From contig NZ_CP017481.1 of assembly GCF_002307355.1 (NCBI RefSeq), positions 3,534,001 to 3,598,000 of the forward strand: a DNA stretch of 64,000 nucleotides. The letters run 5' to 3'. This document shows, one piece after another, positions 1 through 8,463 of this stretch. Made by a program: the position numbers and the translations under genes. Positions within the stretch are counted from its first letter, which is position 1, and the number at the start of each line of letters is the position of its first letter. The notes beneath the pieces are model-generated. The model was not told the DNA's origin and made no database searches. It saw only the letters and a program-made list of their open reading frames with translations. This DNA comes from Pectobacterium polaris. Lineage in GTDB: Bacteria > Pseudomonadota > Gammaproteobacteria > Enterobacterales > Enterobacteriaceae.

Positions 1-137
1 CCGACCTGAACACGATAGCCGCCGGCTTGCTGTTGAACGGTATGTTGAGGCACGTTGGCCAGAGACTGAAGAGCAGGGTAGAACAGTAACGAACTAGCTA
101 GAAGCATTGATGCCGTAGATTTTCTTGCAGTAAACAT
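1..137 (-). CDS. N-terminus of an exported protein (partial), possibly MBL-fold hydrolase
   Basis: Only the first 45 codons lie in the window; the gene runs off the left edge. The start is supported by an AAGGAG ribosome site a few bases upstream of the ATG. The N-terminus has a basic start (FTARKS), a hydrophobic core (LLASSLLFYPA) and a plausible signal-peptidase site near SLANVP, so the product is probably exported to the periplasm or beyond. The following stretch, QQQAGGYRVQVG, resembles the start of some secreted metallo-beta-lactamase-fold proteins, but the piece is too short to assign. Function is left open. Confidence 0.5.
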   Translation of the reverse strand, partial: MFTARKSTASMLLASSLLFYPALQSLANVPQHTVQQQAGGYRVQV

Positions 138-259
138 GATGGACTCCTTACGAAAAACCTCATGTTATTCCTCCAAGATTTTTTGAGAACACGCACCAGA
201 TTGATACGACCCATCCATATAGTGGATGATAGGTCAGGTTTGGTTATCGTGCATTTATC

Positions 260-550
260 TTATTTAACATAATATACATTATGCGAACCCAAAGAGGCAT
301 TCGTATAAACTGGCCGTTCCACTGAGCAAATCCCTACATCCGCAAAAGGCAGCAAAAATTCTCCCCCGTACCAATCCTGAGCGCGGCTCCAGTCAGGCAA
401 CAATTTTCCACGCCGTGCCAACCTACTGGTGTTTTTCGTTTCAGCTGTACTAATCGAGAACTCCACGACACTGTGCAGTGGCAAATCCCATTGGCAGGCC
501 GTCAAAAAACGTTTTTGCGCTTCTGTTCCAGAGATTTTAGCGAAGTAAAC
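260..550 (-). pseudogene. unidentified coding remnant downstream of broken NTF2-like gene
   Basis: An open frame reads through this stretch and ends in VYYVK and a stop at 260, but it has no credible start or ribosome site. Upstream in the same frame is a stop close to the end of the NTF2-like fragment. The translation has a protein-like composition (QWDLPLHSVVEFSIS, LPDWSRAQDWYGGEFLLPF) but I do not recognise the family. It may be the C-terminal end of a gene joined by deletion to the NTF2-like fragment. It could also be chance, because only 81 codons follow the first ATG. Confidence 0.25.
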
Positions 551-575
551 CGCTGTTTCTCAATAGATATAAAGG

Positions 576-707
576 TTAAATCGATGGCGCTTCTGCCGGC
601 ATGCGGTACGCTTTGAAATCAGGTGCAAAACATGACACGAAGGCATCGATGTCATGTTCGTTATAGGCCTTAAATTGTGCCGCTACGGCCGATTCTGGTG
701 ACATCAT
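576..707 (-). pseudogene. truncated NTF2-like / SnoaL-like protein (43 codons)
   Basis: The frame begins ATGATG after a GGGGAAAA ribosome site and encodes the typical opening of a small NTF2-fold protein: QFKAYNEHDIDAFVSCFAPD followed by YRMPAEAPSI. It then stops at TAA. Members of this group are usually about 110-130 residues and continue with a second half carrying the rest of the alpha+beta cone, which is missing here. I read it as a gene cut off after its first third. The unrelated open stretch that follows at 260-550 suggests a deletion joint. Confidence 0.5.
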
Positions 708-859
708 TTTTCCCCACTATGTGTTTTCTACTGTGCCTGAATAAATAAGTTGTGTGCCAATTATCAAGAAATCAGGAAGGCTTGAGGTACGATTTCTCTG
801 GGCCTCAGAGCGTTTTCCTCTACAATGTATTTCCTAGCCCGCTTATCAGGTTCATTCCC

Positions 860-1126
860 ATGCAACGACTGACTCAGAAAGACATGACTGAAAGTGAACA
901 ACGTCAGCTTAAGACGTTACTCGATCAGGCACGAAAAAAACAGGACCGCACGCTGACCAACTCTGAGAGCAATCATATTAAAGATGATTACATCGATAAA
1001 CTGATGAAGGAACGTGAAGCTGTAGCAAAACAGGCGAAGGCCGAGAAGAAGAAAAATAAGTTTAAACCTGATTCCTCAGCGACATATGAATGGTCAGCCA
1101 GTACAAATCTACGGGGCCGCCGCTAG
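860..1126 (+). CDS. yjbD: YjbD family protein (DUF3811)
   Basis: This 88-residue basic protein matches the enterobacterial YjbD family throughout: an opening RLTQKDMTESEQRQLKTLLD, a central TLTNSESNHIKDDYIDKLM and a terminal WSAS-x-x-RGRR tail. I chose the ATG at 860 because family members begin near this point; an earlier in-frame start at 752 would add a non-homologous leader. The protein is highly charged and predicted helical, without signal peptide or membrane segment, so it is probably cytoplasmic. Its function is unknown. It converges on the LysR-type gene downstream, with only about 47 bases between the two stop codons. Confidence 0.8.
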   Translation: MQRLTQKDMTESEQRQLKTLLDQARKKQDRTLTNSESNHIKDDYIDKLMKEREAVAKQAKAEKKKNKFKPDSSATYEWSASTNLRGRR

Positions 1127-1173
1127 TATTTACGTCAACGGTCGCTCGTGTTCCTTTTTTGACTTGGCACCCA

Positions 1174-2055
1174 TTACCGAAAAAGATGCCGAACGGCCGC
1201 AGTTCGCACGCTCTGGCTTAACGCTTCCAGCGATGCAGAACGGATATTCCAACGGTGCCAGTACAGACGGATATCGATAGGATTTCCGGCTTGAAACGGT
1301 ACTAATTCGCCTTTTTCCGTATGGGATGATGCCATATGTTCCGGGATCATCCCCCACCCTAGCCCTCTGAGAATGGCACCGACAAAAGCCGCCGTTGAAG
1401 GAACGAATTGCTGCGGCGGTTCAATCGCCTCTGGAACCAGCGATGCGATAAATAAGGATTGTAATCTGTCCTTATTGTTAAATATCAGGAGCGGCGCTTT
1501 TTGCAAACTGTCCACATTGATGCCATCCACAAAGTACGTCTCGTGAAAAATCGGTGAGCAATAGGCGCGGTAACGCATCGTTCCTAAATATTCCACGCCA
1601 CAGCCTTGAATCGGTTCCGGGCTAGCGCTGACCGCTGCCATGACGCGACCTTCACGCAGCAAAGTTGCCGAATGCTCCTGATCCTCGGCGAGGATATCGA
1701 GCAAAATACCGGATTGGTGGCAGGCATCGTCCATCGCATCCAGAAACCATCCATCTATTGAATCCGCATTCACCGCCACTGAAAGACTTTGTCTGGCCGG
1801 CATTTCAAGCGTGCTGAAAAGTTCACTCTCCAACATATCTATCTGTTCTGCGTGTCGAAGTAATGCTTGTCCCGTCAGCGTTGCTCGACAGGGATTGCCC
1901 CTTACGATCAATACCTGACCAAGCTGATCTTCTAACTGCTTGATACGCTGGCTGATGGCAGACGGCGTGACGTGGAGTTTACGAGCCGCAATTTCGAAGC
2001 TGCCGCTACGGACAATCTCCATGAACGCTCTCAGACAGGGGTAATTCAGGTGCAT
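1174..2055 (-). CDS. LysR-family regulator, ArgP-like
   Basis: A 293-residue LysR-type regulator. Residues about 5-65 form the winged helix-turn-helix, with FEIAARKLHVTPSAISQRIK as the recognition region, and the rest is a periplasmic-binding-like effector domain. QRIKQLEDQLGQ, LSVAVNADS and the late RLYWHRW segment resemble ArgP (IciA), the lysine/arginine-responsive regulator of the ArgO exporter. The first helix and several core positions differ, so it is better taken as an ArgP-subfamily paralogue. ArgP-type paralogues often sit beside a LysE-type exporter; none is seen here, so its target is unknown. The final codon is close to the convergent yjbD stop. Confidence 0.8.
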   Translation of the reverse strand: MHLNYPCLRAFMEIVRSGSFEIAARKLHVTPSAISQRIKQLEDQLGQVLIVRGNPCRATLTGQALLRHAEQIDMLESELFSTLEMPARQSLSVAVNADSIDGWFLDAMDDACHQSGILLDILAEDQEHSATLLREGRVMAAVSASPEPIQGCGVEYLGTMRYRAYCSPIFHETYFVDGINVDSLQKAPLLIFNNKDRLQSLFIASLVPEAIEPPQQFVPSTAAFVGAILRGLGWGMIPEHMASSHTEKGELVPFQAGNPIDIRLYWHRWNIRSASLEALSQSVRTAAVRHLFR

Positions 2056-2203
2056 GATTATTTTTTCTTAACAATATCGGGATGATTTAATTTGCCTTAA
2101 TTAAAGGCTCGAGACAACGTTTACGGAGTGGTGAATGCCATATGCGATATTGAAGAAAATTCAGGGGGATGTGGAGCAAAAATCACGGAAGGATTAAAGA
2201 TAT

Positions 2204-2230
2204 AACCCGGCAACCGTTAGGTTACCGGGT
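2204..2230 (-). terminator. Rho-independent terminator of the chemoreceptor gene
   Basis: On the minus strand an 11-base stem (ACCCGGTAACC pairing with GGTTGCCGGGT, one G-U pair, four-base loop) lies just after the chemoreceptor stop codon. It is followed by a U-rich tail (TTATATCTTTAA). Confidence 0.7.
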
Positions 2231-2245
2231 GACAGCGTCACTTTT

Positions 2246-4219
2246 TTACTTTAAGAGCGCATGAGGTGACACGTGCTGCTGTTCCAAACGAAAATGCTCT
2301 ATCGCCTGCGCTAACGACATAGACTGATCTTCCAGCGAACTGGCAGCAGCCGACATCTGCTGTACCAGCGCGGAGTTTTGCTGCGTCACACCATCCATTT
2401 CATTGACGGCAATCGTGACCTGACTAATGCCTTTCGCCTGCTCATCCGATGCCGTGACAATCTCACCGATGATACTTTGCACCGAGCTGACGGCGTGTGT
2501 CATGTCCTGCATGGTTTTACCGGCATCGTTCACCAGTTTAACGCCGCTTTCAACGCGCTGGCTGGATTCCTCAATCAGTGCGGCAATCTCTTTCACCGCA
2601 CTGGCGCTGCGCTGTGCCAGGCTACGAACTTCCGATGCCACAACGGCGAATCCTCTTCCCTGCTCGCCCGCTCGTGCCGCTTCTACTGCGGCGTTCAGCG
2701 CCAGAATGTTGGTCTGGAAAGCGATGCTGTTAATCATGGCGGTAATATCGCCAATCTTCTTCGCACTCTCATCAATCTGCGACATCGTCTGAACCACCTG
2801 ACTGACCAGCGATTCGCCGCGCTGAGCAATCTTCGTGGCATTTTCTGTCAGCGTCGTGGCCTGATGAGCATTGTTGGCATTGTGTTTCACCGTTGCGGTG
2901 ATCTCTTCCATGCTCGCCGCGGTTTGTTCCAGCGCCGCAGCCTGCTGCTCCGTACGCGATGCAAGATTGAGGTTACCGCTGGCAATTTCCGCAGCGCCTT
3001 GTCGCACGGAATCACTGGCGTCTTTGATCTGTCCGACCACCTGACGCAGTTGTGACTGCATCGTATTCAGCGCGAAGAACAGGCTATTACGATCGTTGGG
3101 TTGCACGTCAATCACATTACTCAGTCGACCTTCCGCAACAGCTAGCGCAATGGTGGCCGCTTCGCGTGGTTCGCCACCCAGTGGTTTAAGCACTTTACGG
3201 CTGAACACCCAGCCCAACAGCGCGCTCACCAACAGGATACTGATCACCATCATGATGACGGCATTCATTAACTGGCGTTCAGAGGCAGCCATCACCTGAC
3301 TCACCGGGACAACAATGGCCAAATGCCATTTATCTGTGCTGTTGCCGATAGTAATGGGTTGCCAGGTAATCAGCGCTTCTTCGCCAAGAATGGCATCGTC
3401 GTGTTGTACCACTGAGGACGTGAAATTGTCCGTCGGCCCTTGCCAGGCTTTGCTCGTTTGGGATTTATCCGGATAAGAGATGACTTTACTCTCACTGGAC
3501 AGCAGCATCGCGTAGCCGCTGCCTTCCCAAGGCTTAATCTGGTTAACTTTTTGCTGTAATGACGCAAGGGAGATGTCTGAAGTCACGACGCCCCACAGTT
3601 TCCCCTGACTGACAATCGGTGCGGCGACTGACGTCAGCAGCGTTGGAACACCGTTGTAAGCATAGGAATAGGGTTCGATGAGCGTATCTTTCTGGCTCTT
3701 TTGCGGCAGCAGGTAGTAATCGCCTTGGCCGGGAGTCAGGAAGGACTGCAGGGGGTGCATCTTGTAATTGCCGGCCTGATCGCGGTCAACAAACCAAGCG
3801 TAGCGGCCTTTAGGCGCCTGACCTGGCTGATCGGCAAACTCAGCGTCACGACCATCAAACACATTCTCTTCAAAAATGACTGAAATCGAGAGGTATTCTG
3901 GGTTATCACGCAGAGCATATTCCGTCATTTTATCGACCACCGCGCGGTCTTTAATGCCTGCGGCGGGCAACGCAACCAGCCCTTGTCCGAGGTTATGGGC
4001 CACATCCCGGGCGTAGTTGAGTTCCTGTTGAATTCTTAATGCTTCACTTTGGGCTATCTGTTGTAAGTAGCGTTCGGCCAGAGATTTTTGTTCTTCACTA
4101 GACTGCCAGCTGAGCACCCCAATGGTGACAGCGAAACCGAGTGCGATGGTTAATGCGCCAGTTAGCAGCACTTGAGCGCGGGTACTCATTGTTTTTTTTT
4201 GTATTAATTGTTTGGCCAT
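2246..4219 (-). CDS. methyl-accepting chemotaxis protein
   Basis: A 657-residue inner-membrane chemoreceptor. Residues about 17-38 form the first membrane helix, followed by a periplasmic ligand domain of about 275 residues (size and pattern suggest a Cache-type sensor). A second membrane helix near 315-337 (VIMMVISILLVSALLGWVF) and a HAMP linker come next. The cytoplasmic four-helix signalling domain carries the conserved hairpin region NILALNAAVEAARAGEQGRG. The C-terminus lacks the NWETF pentapeptide that tethers CheR/CheB in high-abundance receptors. I chose the ATG at 4219 because it follows AGGGGAG. An in-frame ATG 39 bases upstream lacks a good ribosome site. The ligand cannot be told from sequence. 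Confidence 0.92.
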   Translation of the reverse strand: MAKQLIQKKTMSTRAQVLLTGALTIALGFAVTIGVLSWQSSEEQKSLAERYLQQIAQSEALRIQQELNYARDVAHNLGQGLVALPAAGIKDRAVVDKMTEYALRDNPEYLSISVIFEENVFDGRDAEFADQPGQAPKGRYAWFVDRDQAGNYKMHPLQSFLTPGQGDYYLLPQKSQKDTLIEPYSYAYNGVPTLLTSVAAPIVSQGKLWGVVTSDISLASLQQKVNQIKPWEGSGYAMLLSSESKVISYPDKSQTSKAWQGPTDNFTSSVVQHDDAILGEEALITWQPITIGNSTDKWHLAIVVPVSQVMAASERQLMNAVIMMVISILLVSALLGWVFSRKVLKPLGGEPREAATIALAVAEGRLSNVIDVQPNDRNSLFFALNTMQSQLRQVVGQIKDASDSVRQGAAEIASGNLNLASRTEQQAAALEQTAASMEEITATVKHNANNAHQATTLTENATKIAQRGESLVSQVVQTMSQIDESAKKIGDITAMINSIAFQTNILALNAAVEAARAGEQGRGFAVVASEVRSLAQRSASAVKEIAALIEESSQRVESGVKLVNDAGKTMQDMTHAVSSVQSIIGEIVTASDEQAKGISQVTIAVNEMDGVTQQNSALVQQMSAAASSLEDQSMSLAQAIEHFRLEQQHVSPHALLK

Positions 4220-4389
4220 TATGGCTCCCCTAGAGTTGATACTTATCGTAATCAACATTCCGTTGCAATGAGCTCCTACTATTTGTTTATCGGCGTCTTT
4301 TTTTTGAACTTTAGTTACACAGATGTGAACAAAAGAGTGGCATTGGGGGGCCGGTGGTCGCTGAGGTGTGCTTGCCCTATTTCGCTGGG

Positions 4390-4887
4390 TTAATGGCGGT
4401 TTGATGGAGGGTTCGGCTCCAGGTTTTTGTGCATGTTAAAACCGGTGATTTGGAAGCCATTCTTTTCATATAACGCCTTGGCAACCGGATTGTGTGCAGC
4501 CACTCTCAGCCCGATTTCGCCAATACCTAATGCCGTGAGCGCGATGTCCATCGCAGCAAGTGAGGCTTTACCGAAACCACGTCCCCGCCACTCGGGCAGA
4601 AGGCAAAAATCAGAGACCCAGGCTGCGTTTTCTTTCAGAACGACCCACAAATAACCAATGATGACACCTGCATTATCTGAGGAATGAATGCACCATAACT
4701 TATTGGCTCTCGTGTGAACGCCCTGCGGTAGCGCAATATCGATCGATTGCGTGGCGATCGCCCTCGCCTTTTCCGCGTCATATCCCCGGGATTCTTGTAG
4801 ATCCTGAGCATATTCAAGAATAAAAAACTGGCGATATTCGGGGTAATCCCCTTCGGCCATATCCGTTAAATTTACCATTGTGTTCAC
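4390..4887 (-). CDS. GNAT-family N-acetyltransferase
   Basis: A 165-residue single-domain protein of the GCN5-related N-acetyltransferase fold. The acetyl-CoA loop is visible as LPEWRGRGFGKASL (R-x-x-G-x-G/A pattern). It is preceded by the beta-4 strand VSDFCL and followed by the motif B region NPVAKALYEKNGFQITG. Such enzymes transfer an acetyl group to an amine of a small molecule or protein; the substrate is not predictable here. The start could be the GTG at 4887 or the ATG at 4878, which would shorten it by three residues. It stands alone, between the chemoreceptor and the MFS gene. Confidence 0.82.
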   Translation of the reverse strand: MNTMVNLTDMAEGDYPEYRQFFILEYAQDLQESRGYDAEKARAIATQSIDIALPQGVHTRANKLWCIHSSDNAGVIIGYLWVVLKENAAWVSDFCLLPEWRGRGFGKASLAAMDIALTALGIGEIGLRVAAHNPVAKALYEKNGFQITGFNMHKNLEPNPPSNRH

Positions 4888-4975
4888 TTTCCCAGTTCGG
4901 AGTGATGACCAGCCTTGTTAATCGAGATTCATCACATCATTTATTATCAACGTAATTAATATCGTGGCACAGATT

Positions 4976-5008
4976 GCGCGGCTCCGGTAACACAAAACGG
5001 AACCGCGC
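4976..5008 (-). terminator. stem-loop after the MFS transporter gene
   Basis: An 11-base GC-rich stem (GCGCGGTTCCG pairing with CGGAGCCGCGC on the minus strand, one G-U pair) sits just beyond the MFS stop codon. No U-run follows, so it may be a transcript-end stabiliser more than a classical terminator. Confidence 0.45.
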
Positions 5009-5015
5009 AGAAACG

Positions 5016-6212
5016 TCAGGATGGGGTTTCAGATGCCGTTTTGGCCGCGCGTTCACGGGCGGCAGACGAGCAGACAAAGGCCAGAATCACCATGACAAGT
5101 ACTGGCAGCATGGCGATGCGTAACCCTGCAACCTCGCCAAGGAAGCCCAGTGCAGGCGGACCGACGAGAAAAGCAAAGTAGCCCAACGTTGCCGCAATCG
5201 TGACGCGAACGGCGCTGTTTTCTCCGCTTCCCGCAGCGGAAATCGTGAGCGGGAAGCCCAGCGATGCGCCGATACCCCAGAAGATAACCGCAGCGGCGGC
5301 CAACAACGGCGCATTAGAGAAAATGACCAGCGTCAACCCAAGTGCGGCGGAGGCGGCGCTGAAACGGAGCATATTGACCTTGCCGAAGCGATCGACAAAG
5401 TACCCTCCGGCAAAACGCCCCAGCGTCATACCGGCAGTGAATCCGACATAAACCAGCGTCCCTGACGTGTGACCAAAGTTGTGACCATCGATCATCAATA
5501 GTGGCAACCAGTCGTTGGCAGAACCTTCGGCAAGCGCCATCGCAAGAATAACCACGCCGAGAATCAGCAAGCGACTGTCTTTAAGTTCGTTGAAGACCTG
5601 CGTCTTGTAGTCGCCCTTTTCCTCTTGCTCAGAACGGGCCAAATCGCTCAGCCACGGCATTTGGCGCATCAGCACAATCGCGGTGAATATCGACAGTGCT
5701 ACGGCCACCACAAAATGCAGCGTAGTATTGATGTCGAACGCCGTCATCGCCATCCCTGTCAGCGCGCCGACCAGCGTTCCCAGGCTAAAAAAACCGTGCA
5801 GCGTGGTCATCAGGCTTTTATTCAGATGCTGTTCAAACGCCGCCCCTTCAATGTTGATAGCAATATCAACCAGGCCGACGCCCGCGCCGAAAATCAACAA
5901 TCCCATAAAGGCGCTGGGCGTGCTTTGAATCGAAAGCGACGCAGCAAGCATGAGTAGCCCAAGCAGAAGCAGCAGGAACCCGCCAGCCATGGTTTTACGG
6001 ATGCCGAGAACGTTAATGACTTTACCTGCCCCCAATACGCCGAGCATGGAACCACATGAAAAACCAAACAGAATCATGCCCATTGTTTCCGTTGAGGCAT
6101 TCAGAACATCACGTATAACGGGCGTTCGGGTCACCCAGGTTGCCCACGTAAAACCGGGGATGAACATCAGCCCGAACAGTGCAAATTTATTGATAGCGGG
6201 TTTTGTGGTCAT
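5016..6212 (-). CDS. ybjJ: MFS transporter, YbjJ-like
   Basis: A 398-residue inner-membrane protein with twelve hydrophobic segments, typical of the major facilitator superfamily. The opening FALFGLMFIPGFTWATWVTR, the loop VDIAINIEGAAFE, and the second-half signature GRFAGGYFVDRFGK match the YbjJ/FucP-like branch. In E. coli, ybjJ sits directly next to ybjK (rcdA), a TetR regulator, and the same pairing is seen here: the TetR-type gene lies 136 bases upstream on the same strand. The substrate is unknown; sugar-like or efflux roles have been proposed for relatives. Between the two genes is a perfect 18-base palindrome suited to TetR-type control. Confidence 0.85.
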   Translation of the reverse strand: MTTKPAINKFALFGLMFIPGFTWATWVTRTPVIRDVLNASTETMGMILFGFSCGSMLGVLGAGKVINVLGIRKTMAGGFLLLLLGLLMLAASLSIQSTPSAFMGLLIFGAGVGLVDIAINIEGAAFEQHLNKSLMTTLHGFFSLGTLVGALTGMAMTAFDINTTLHFVVAVALSIFTAIVLMRQMPWLSDLARSEQEEKGDYKTQVFNELKDSRLLILGVVILAMALAEGSANDWLPLLMIDGHNFGHTSGTLVYVGFTAGMTLGRFAGGYFVDRFGKVNMLRFSAASAALGLTLVIFSNAPLLAAAAVIFWGIGASLGFPLTISAAGSGENSAVRVTIAATLGYFAFLVGPPALGFLGEVAGLRIAMLPVLVMVILAFVCSSAARERAAKTASETPS

Positions 6213-6239
6213 GGTTCTCGTCGTCTTTATTTAAACCAA

Positions 6240-6257
6240 TTCGTACATATGTACGAA
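6240..6257. promoter_or_regulatory. perfect 18-bp palindrome, probable TetR-type operator
   Basis: TTCGTACATATGTACGAA is perfectly self-complementary and lies 28 bases upstream of the MFS start codon, in the gap between the TetR-type regulator gene and the transporter. A second, imperfect half (TTCGTGCG on the minus strand) lies about 7 bases further upstream. The placement and symmetry are those of an operator for the neighbouring regulator. Binding is inferred. Confidence 0.6.
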
Positions 6258-6348
6258 TAACTATCGCACGAATATACACCGTTTTGCACCTGTTTCATTA
6301 GGTTCTTTTTTAATGGGAAGATGCCTGACAAGATCGCGTCGGGCAGAG

Positions 6349-6903
6349 TCAAGAGGTCAGTTTGATTACCGTATTGAGGATATCTTCACGGCTGACGGCT
6401 TCATTATTGAGATAGTTATGAATCGTATATCCTTCAATCATCGCATCCAGTGAACACGCGGTTGCGATACTGAAATGGAGGTGAAGCGATTTTCTGCTGC
6501 GCGTCATCCACTCCTGCAATATCAGCCGATACTCTTCTTTCCGCGATGCCAGCGCGTATAGTTCAAAACTTAACGTCAGATGACGCGGCGTTGCCCAGAT
6601 GTCTCCACAGATCAGATCAACTACCGCTTCGCGCGCGCTGTCGATATCCTTTGCCTGCTTGAGGCGAACACGGAATGCGTCTGAAATACCATCGACCATA
6701 TAAATGAACGCGCTGCTCAACAGCAATTCAATATTGCTGTAGCGATAGGTTAGCGTCCCCGGCGACAATCCGGCCTGCTGCGCTATTTTTCGGTAGGTTG
6801 CCCCTCTCACGCCGTGATCCAGTATGACTTCCAGCGCGGCCTCAATAATTCTGCTTTGTGTATCTTTGCCATCATGTGTTGCATCGTGTGATGGTGACAT
6901 CAT
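6349..6903 (-). CDS. TetR-family regulator, RcdA/YbjK-like
   Basis: A 184-residue repressor. Residues about 17-63 form the TetR DNA-binding domain (IIEAALEVILDHGVRGATYR, then KIAQQAGLSPGTLTYRYSN). The C-terminal ligand domain contains ALASRKEEYRLILQEWMTRS and LDAMIEGYTIHNYL, matching the order of blocks in E. coli YbjK/RcdA. Its location upstream of the YbjJ-like transporter on the same strand supports this. RcdA in E. coli influences biofilm genes such as csgD; here the obvious local target is the transporter through the palindrome between them. The two N-terminal methionines leave the exact start uncertain by one codon. Confidence 0.82.
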   Translation of the reverse strand: MMSPSHDATHDGKDTQSRIIEAALEVILDHGVRGATYRKIAQQAGLSPGTLTYRYSNIELLLSSAFIYMVDGISDAFRVRLKQAKDIDSAREAVVDLICGDIWATPRHLTLSFELYALASRKEEYRLILQEWMTRSRKSLHLHFSIATACSLDAMIEGYTIHNYLNNEAVSREDILNTVIKLTS

Positions 6904-6950
6904 CCTGTTTCCCCTTAGCTGGCAATCCTGACTGTCCTAACGTTTATAAC

Positions 6951-6986
6951 AAAAAAAACCGCCAGTGAGTGCGATCCCACTGGCGG
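6951..6986 (-). terminator. Rho-independent terminator of cytochrome b562 gene
   Basis: On the minus strand CCGCCAGTG pairs with CACTGGCGG around a ten-base loop, followed at once by eight uridines. It lies about 22 bases past the cybC-like stop codon. Confidence 0.88.
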
Positions 6987-7008
6987 CTTATGGTAAACGA
7001 AAAGCGGC

Positions 7009-7404
7009 TTAGCCTCTCAATTTACTGTGATATTCGCCTTTTAAGGTATTGATTTCAGCTAACACCGCTTTGGCTTCGCTCAGTTTACCGGCATCCGCCA
7101 GAGCCTGTGCGCTGTCCACTTTTTGCAAAATCTTATCCAGACCTTCCACATAGGCTTTTCTGTCTGGGCCATCGGCAGGCTGTTTGGCGAAATCAGGCGG
7201 AACCTGTGTTTTCGCGTGCTCAACGTGCTCACGGAATGCGCTCAGCGCGGTTTTCAGCGCGGCGGCATCGTCCGCTTTAGTGGCGGCGGTATAACTTTTC
7301 TGCATACCGCGCATGTCTTCCGACGTGGTGGCGTTTGCCAAAACAGGAGTCAGCAAACTACCGGCCAACAGCACAGAAAAACAGATCTTGGTCATTTTAT
7401 TCAT
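7009..7404 (-). CDS. cybC: cytochrome b562 family protein
   Basis: A 131-residue periplasmic four-helix-bundle protein. The signal peptide is residues 1-23 (KICFSVLLAGSLLTPVLANA). The mature part shows the cytochrome b562 pattern: a methionine in the first helix (SEDMRGMQK), a central VPPDFAKQPADGPDRKAYVEG turn, and a C-terminal histidine in LKGEYHSKLR. These correspond to the Met7 and His102 haem ligands of E. coli cytochrome b562, so haem binding looks possible, although divergence is considerable. I chose the ATG at 7404; the upstream in-frame codons MEHKREFK would spoil the signal peptide and lack a ribosome site. The role is probably a soluble electron carrier. Confidence 0.78.
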   Translation of the reverse strand: MNKMTKICFSVLLAGSLLTPVLANATTSEDMRGMQKSYTAATKADDAAALKTALSAFREHVEHAKTQVPPDFAKQPADGPDRKAYVEGLDKILQKVDSAQALADAGKLSEAKAVLAEINTLKGEYHSKLRG

Positions 7405-7609
7405 CTTGAACTCTCGCTTGTGTTCCACAGCACGACATACTCAGAGAATCTGACCACCACAAACCGGCCAGCCCAATATTGCTCTTGTTATATTGCGTCC
7501 TACGCCATAGCCCGCATCATGCAGCAATGACTATGCTAATTTTATGGTTATTATCGTAAAGATGTTAAATTATTTTTAATCGTTTCGTTATTTTTAATTG
7601 TATAAATGT

Positions 7610-7644
7610 AAAAAGGCTTACCGCACGACGCCAGTAAGCCTTTT
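7610..7644 (-). terminator. terminator, osmC side, possibly bidirectional
   Basis: GGCTTAC and GTAAGCC form a stem with a short loop. It is flanked by an A-run on the left and a T-run on the right, so it can act in both directions. It lies about 80 bases beyond the osmC stop and upstream of the cytochrome b562 promoter region (7405-7609), in which I see no other gene. Confidence 0.75.
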
Positions 7645-7722
7645 TATCAACACAATTTTTATCGGTAAAATGGGGGAAACAGCCTCAGTTCTGCGGCTTG
7701 CTCCTAGTTCATCTGCTCGTAC

Positions 7723-8151
7723 TTAATTCAACTGATAGGCCAGCGTAATTTCGGCCTTGAGCACTTTGGACACTGGGCAGCCTGCTTTCGCTTTTTGGAT
7801 GATGCTATCGAACGTGGCTTCATCAATACCCGGCAGTTTCACCGTACTGTGCAGCGCGATTTTGGTGATGGCGAACCCGCCATCAACTTTATCTAGCGAC
7901 ACATCCGCCGTGGTATCGATCGATTCAGGTTTATGCCCCTCTTCGCCTAACATCAGCGAGAGCGCCATAGAGAAACAGGCCGCATGCGCCGCACCAATCA
8001 GTTCTTCCGGGTTTGTGCCGGGTTTACCCTCGAAACGGGTATTAAAGCCGTAAGGCTGCTGTTGCAGTGCACCACTTTCCGTTGAGACAGTGCCTTTTCC
8101 CTGCTTGATATCCCCTTCCCAATGCGCTTGTCCTTTCTTATGAATGGTCAT
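7723..8151 (-). CDS. osmC: peroxiredoxin OsmC
   Basis: The 142-residue product matches E. coli OsmC nearly throughout, including MTIHKKGQAHWEGDIKQGKG, EELIGAAHAACFSMALSLML and IQKAKAGCPVSKVLKAEIT. The two cysteines in AACFSM and AGCPVS are the redox pair that reduces organic hydroperoxides in the cytoplasm. Length is as expected for the family. In E. coli osmC is induced by osmotic stress and in stationary phase; no specific operator is claimed here. It is a single gene, divergent from the expansin gene across a 312-base AT-rich gap. Confidence 0.96.
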   Translation of the reverse strand: MTIHKKGQAHWEGDIKQGKGTVSTESGALQQQPYGFNTRFEGKPGTNPEELIGAAHAACFSMALSLMLGEEGHKPESIDTTADVSLDKVDGGFAITKIALHSTVKLPGIDEATFDSIIQKAKAGCPVSKVLKAEITLAYQLN

Positions 8152-8463
8152 GCAGTCTCCTCTTCATCGTTACAGATTAGCCATTGGCCGTTATCCGCGT
8201 TGGCGCGAAATAATGTTGTCACCCTTTAAACCGTAGAACACATTCTGAATAAATCCAAATTGATTATTCACGCATATAACTATTTCACTCGATAGAAATA
8301 AACCCAGTGATATATTCACTGCTTTACTATTTTAAGATAAAACCGATTTACCTATTTATACAAAACTCCTATTATCAATAGGCCAAAAAATGGATTTCCG
8401 TTTTGGTTTTTTATTTTACCACTCACCTATGTTATTAATCTTGAATCATATTGGATGTGAAAC
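8152..8463. other. AT-rich divergent intergenic region osmC / expansin
   Basis: The 312 bases hold the divergent promoter regions of osmC and the expansin gene. I see no open frame, RNA gene or convincing KdgR box. The part next to the expansin is rich in A and T. Confidence 0.5.

Noticed and set aside
2378-3055. 225-residue open frame on the plus strand
   Set aside because: It is antisense to the conserved signalling domain of the chemoreceptor; the composition (many His, Arg, Leu) is typical of a reverse-frame shadow.
8400-8463. possible KdgR box before the expansin gene
   Set aside because: TGTGAAACATG has one half-like element, but the inverted second half at the right distance is missing.
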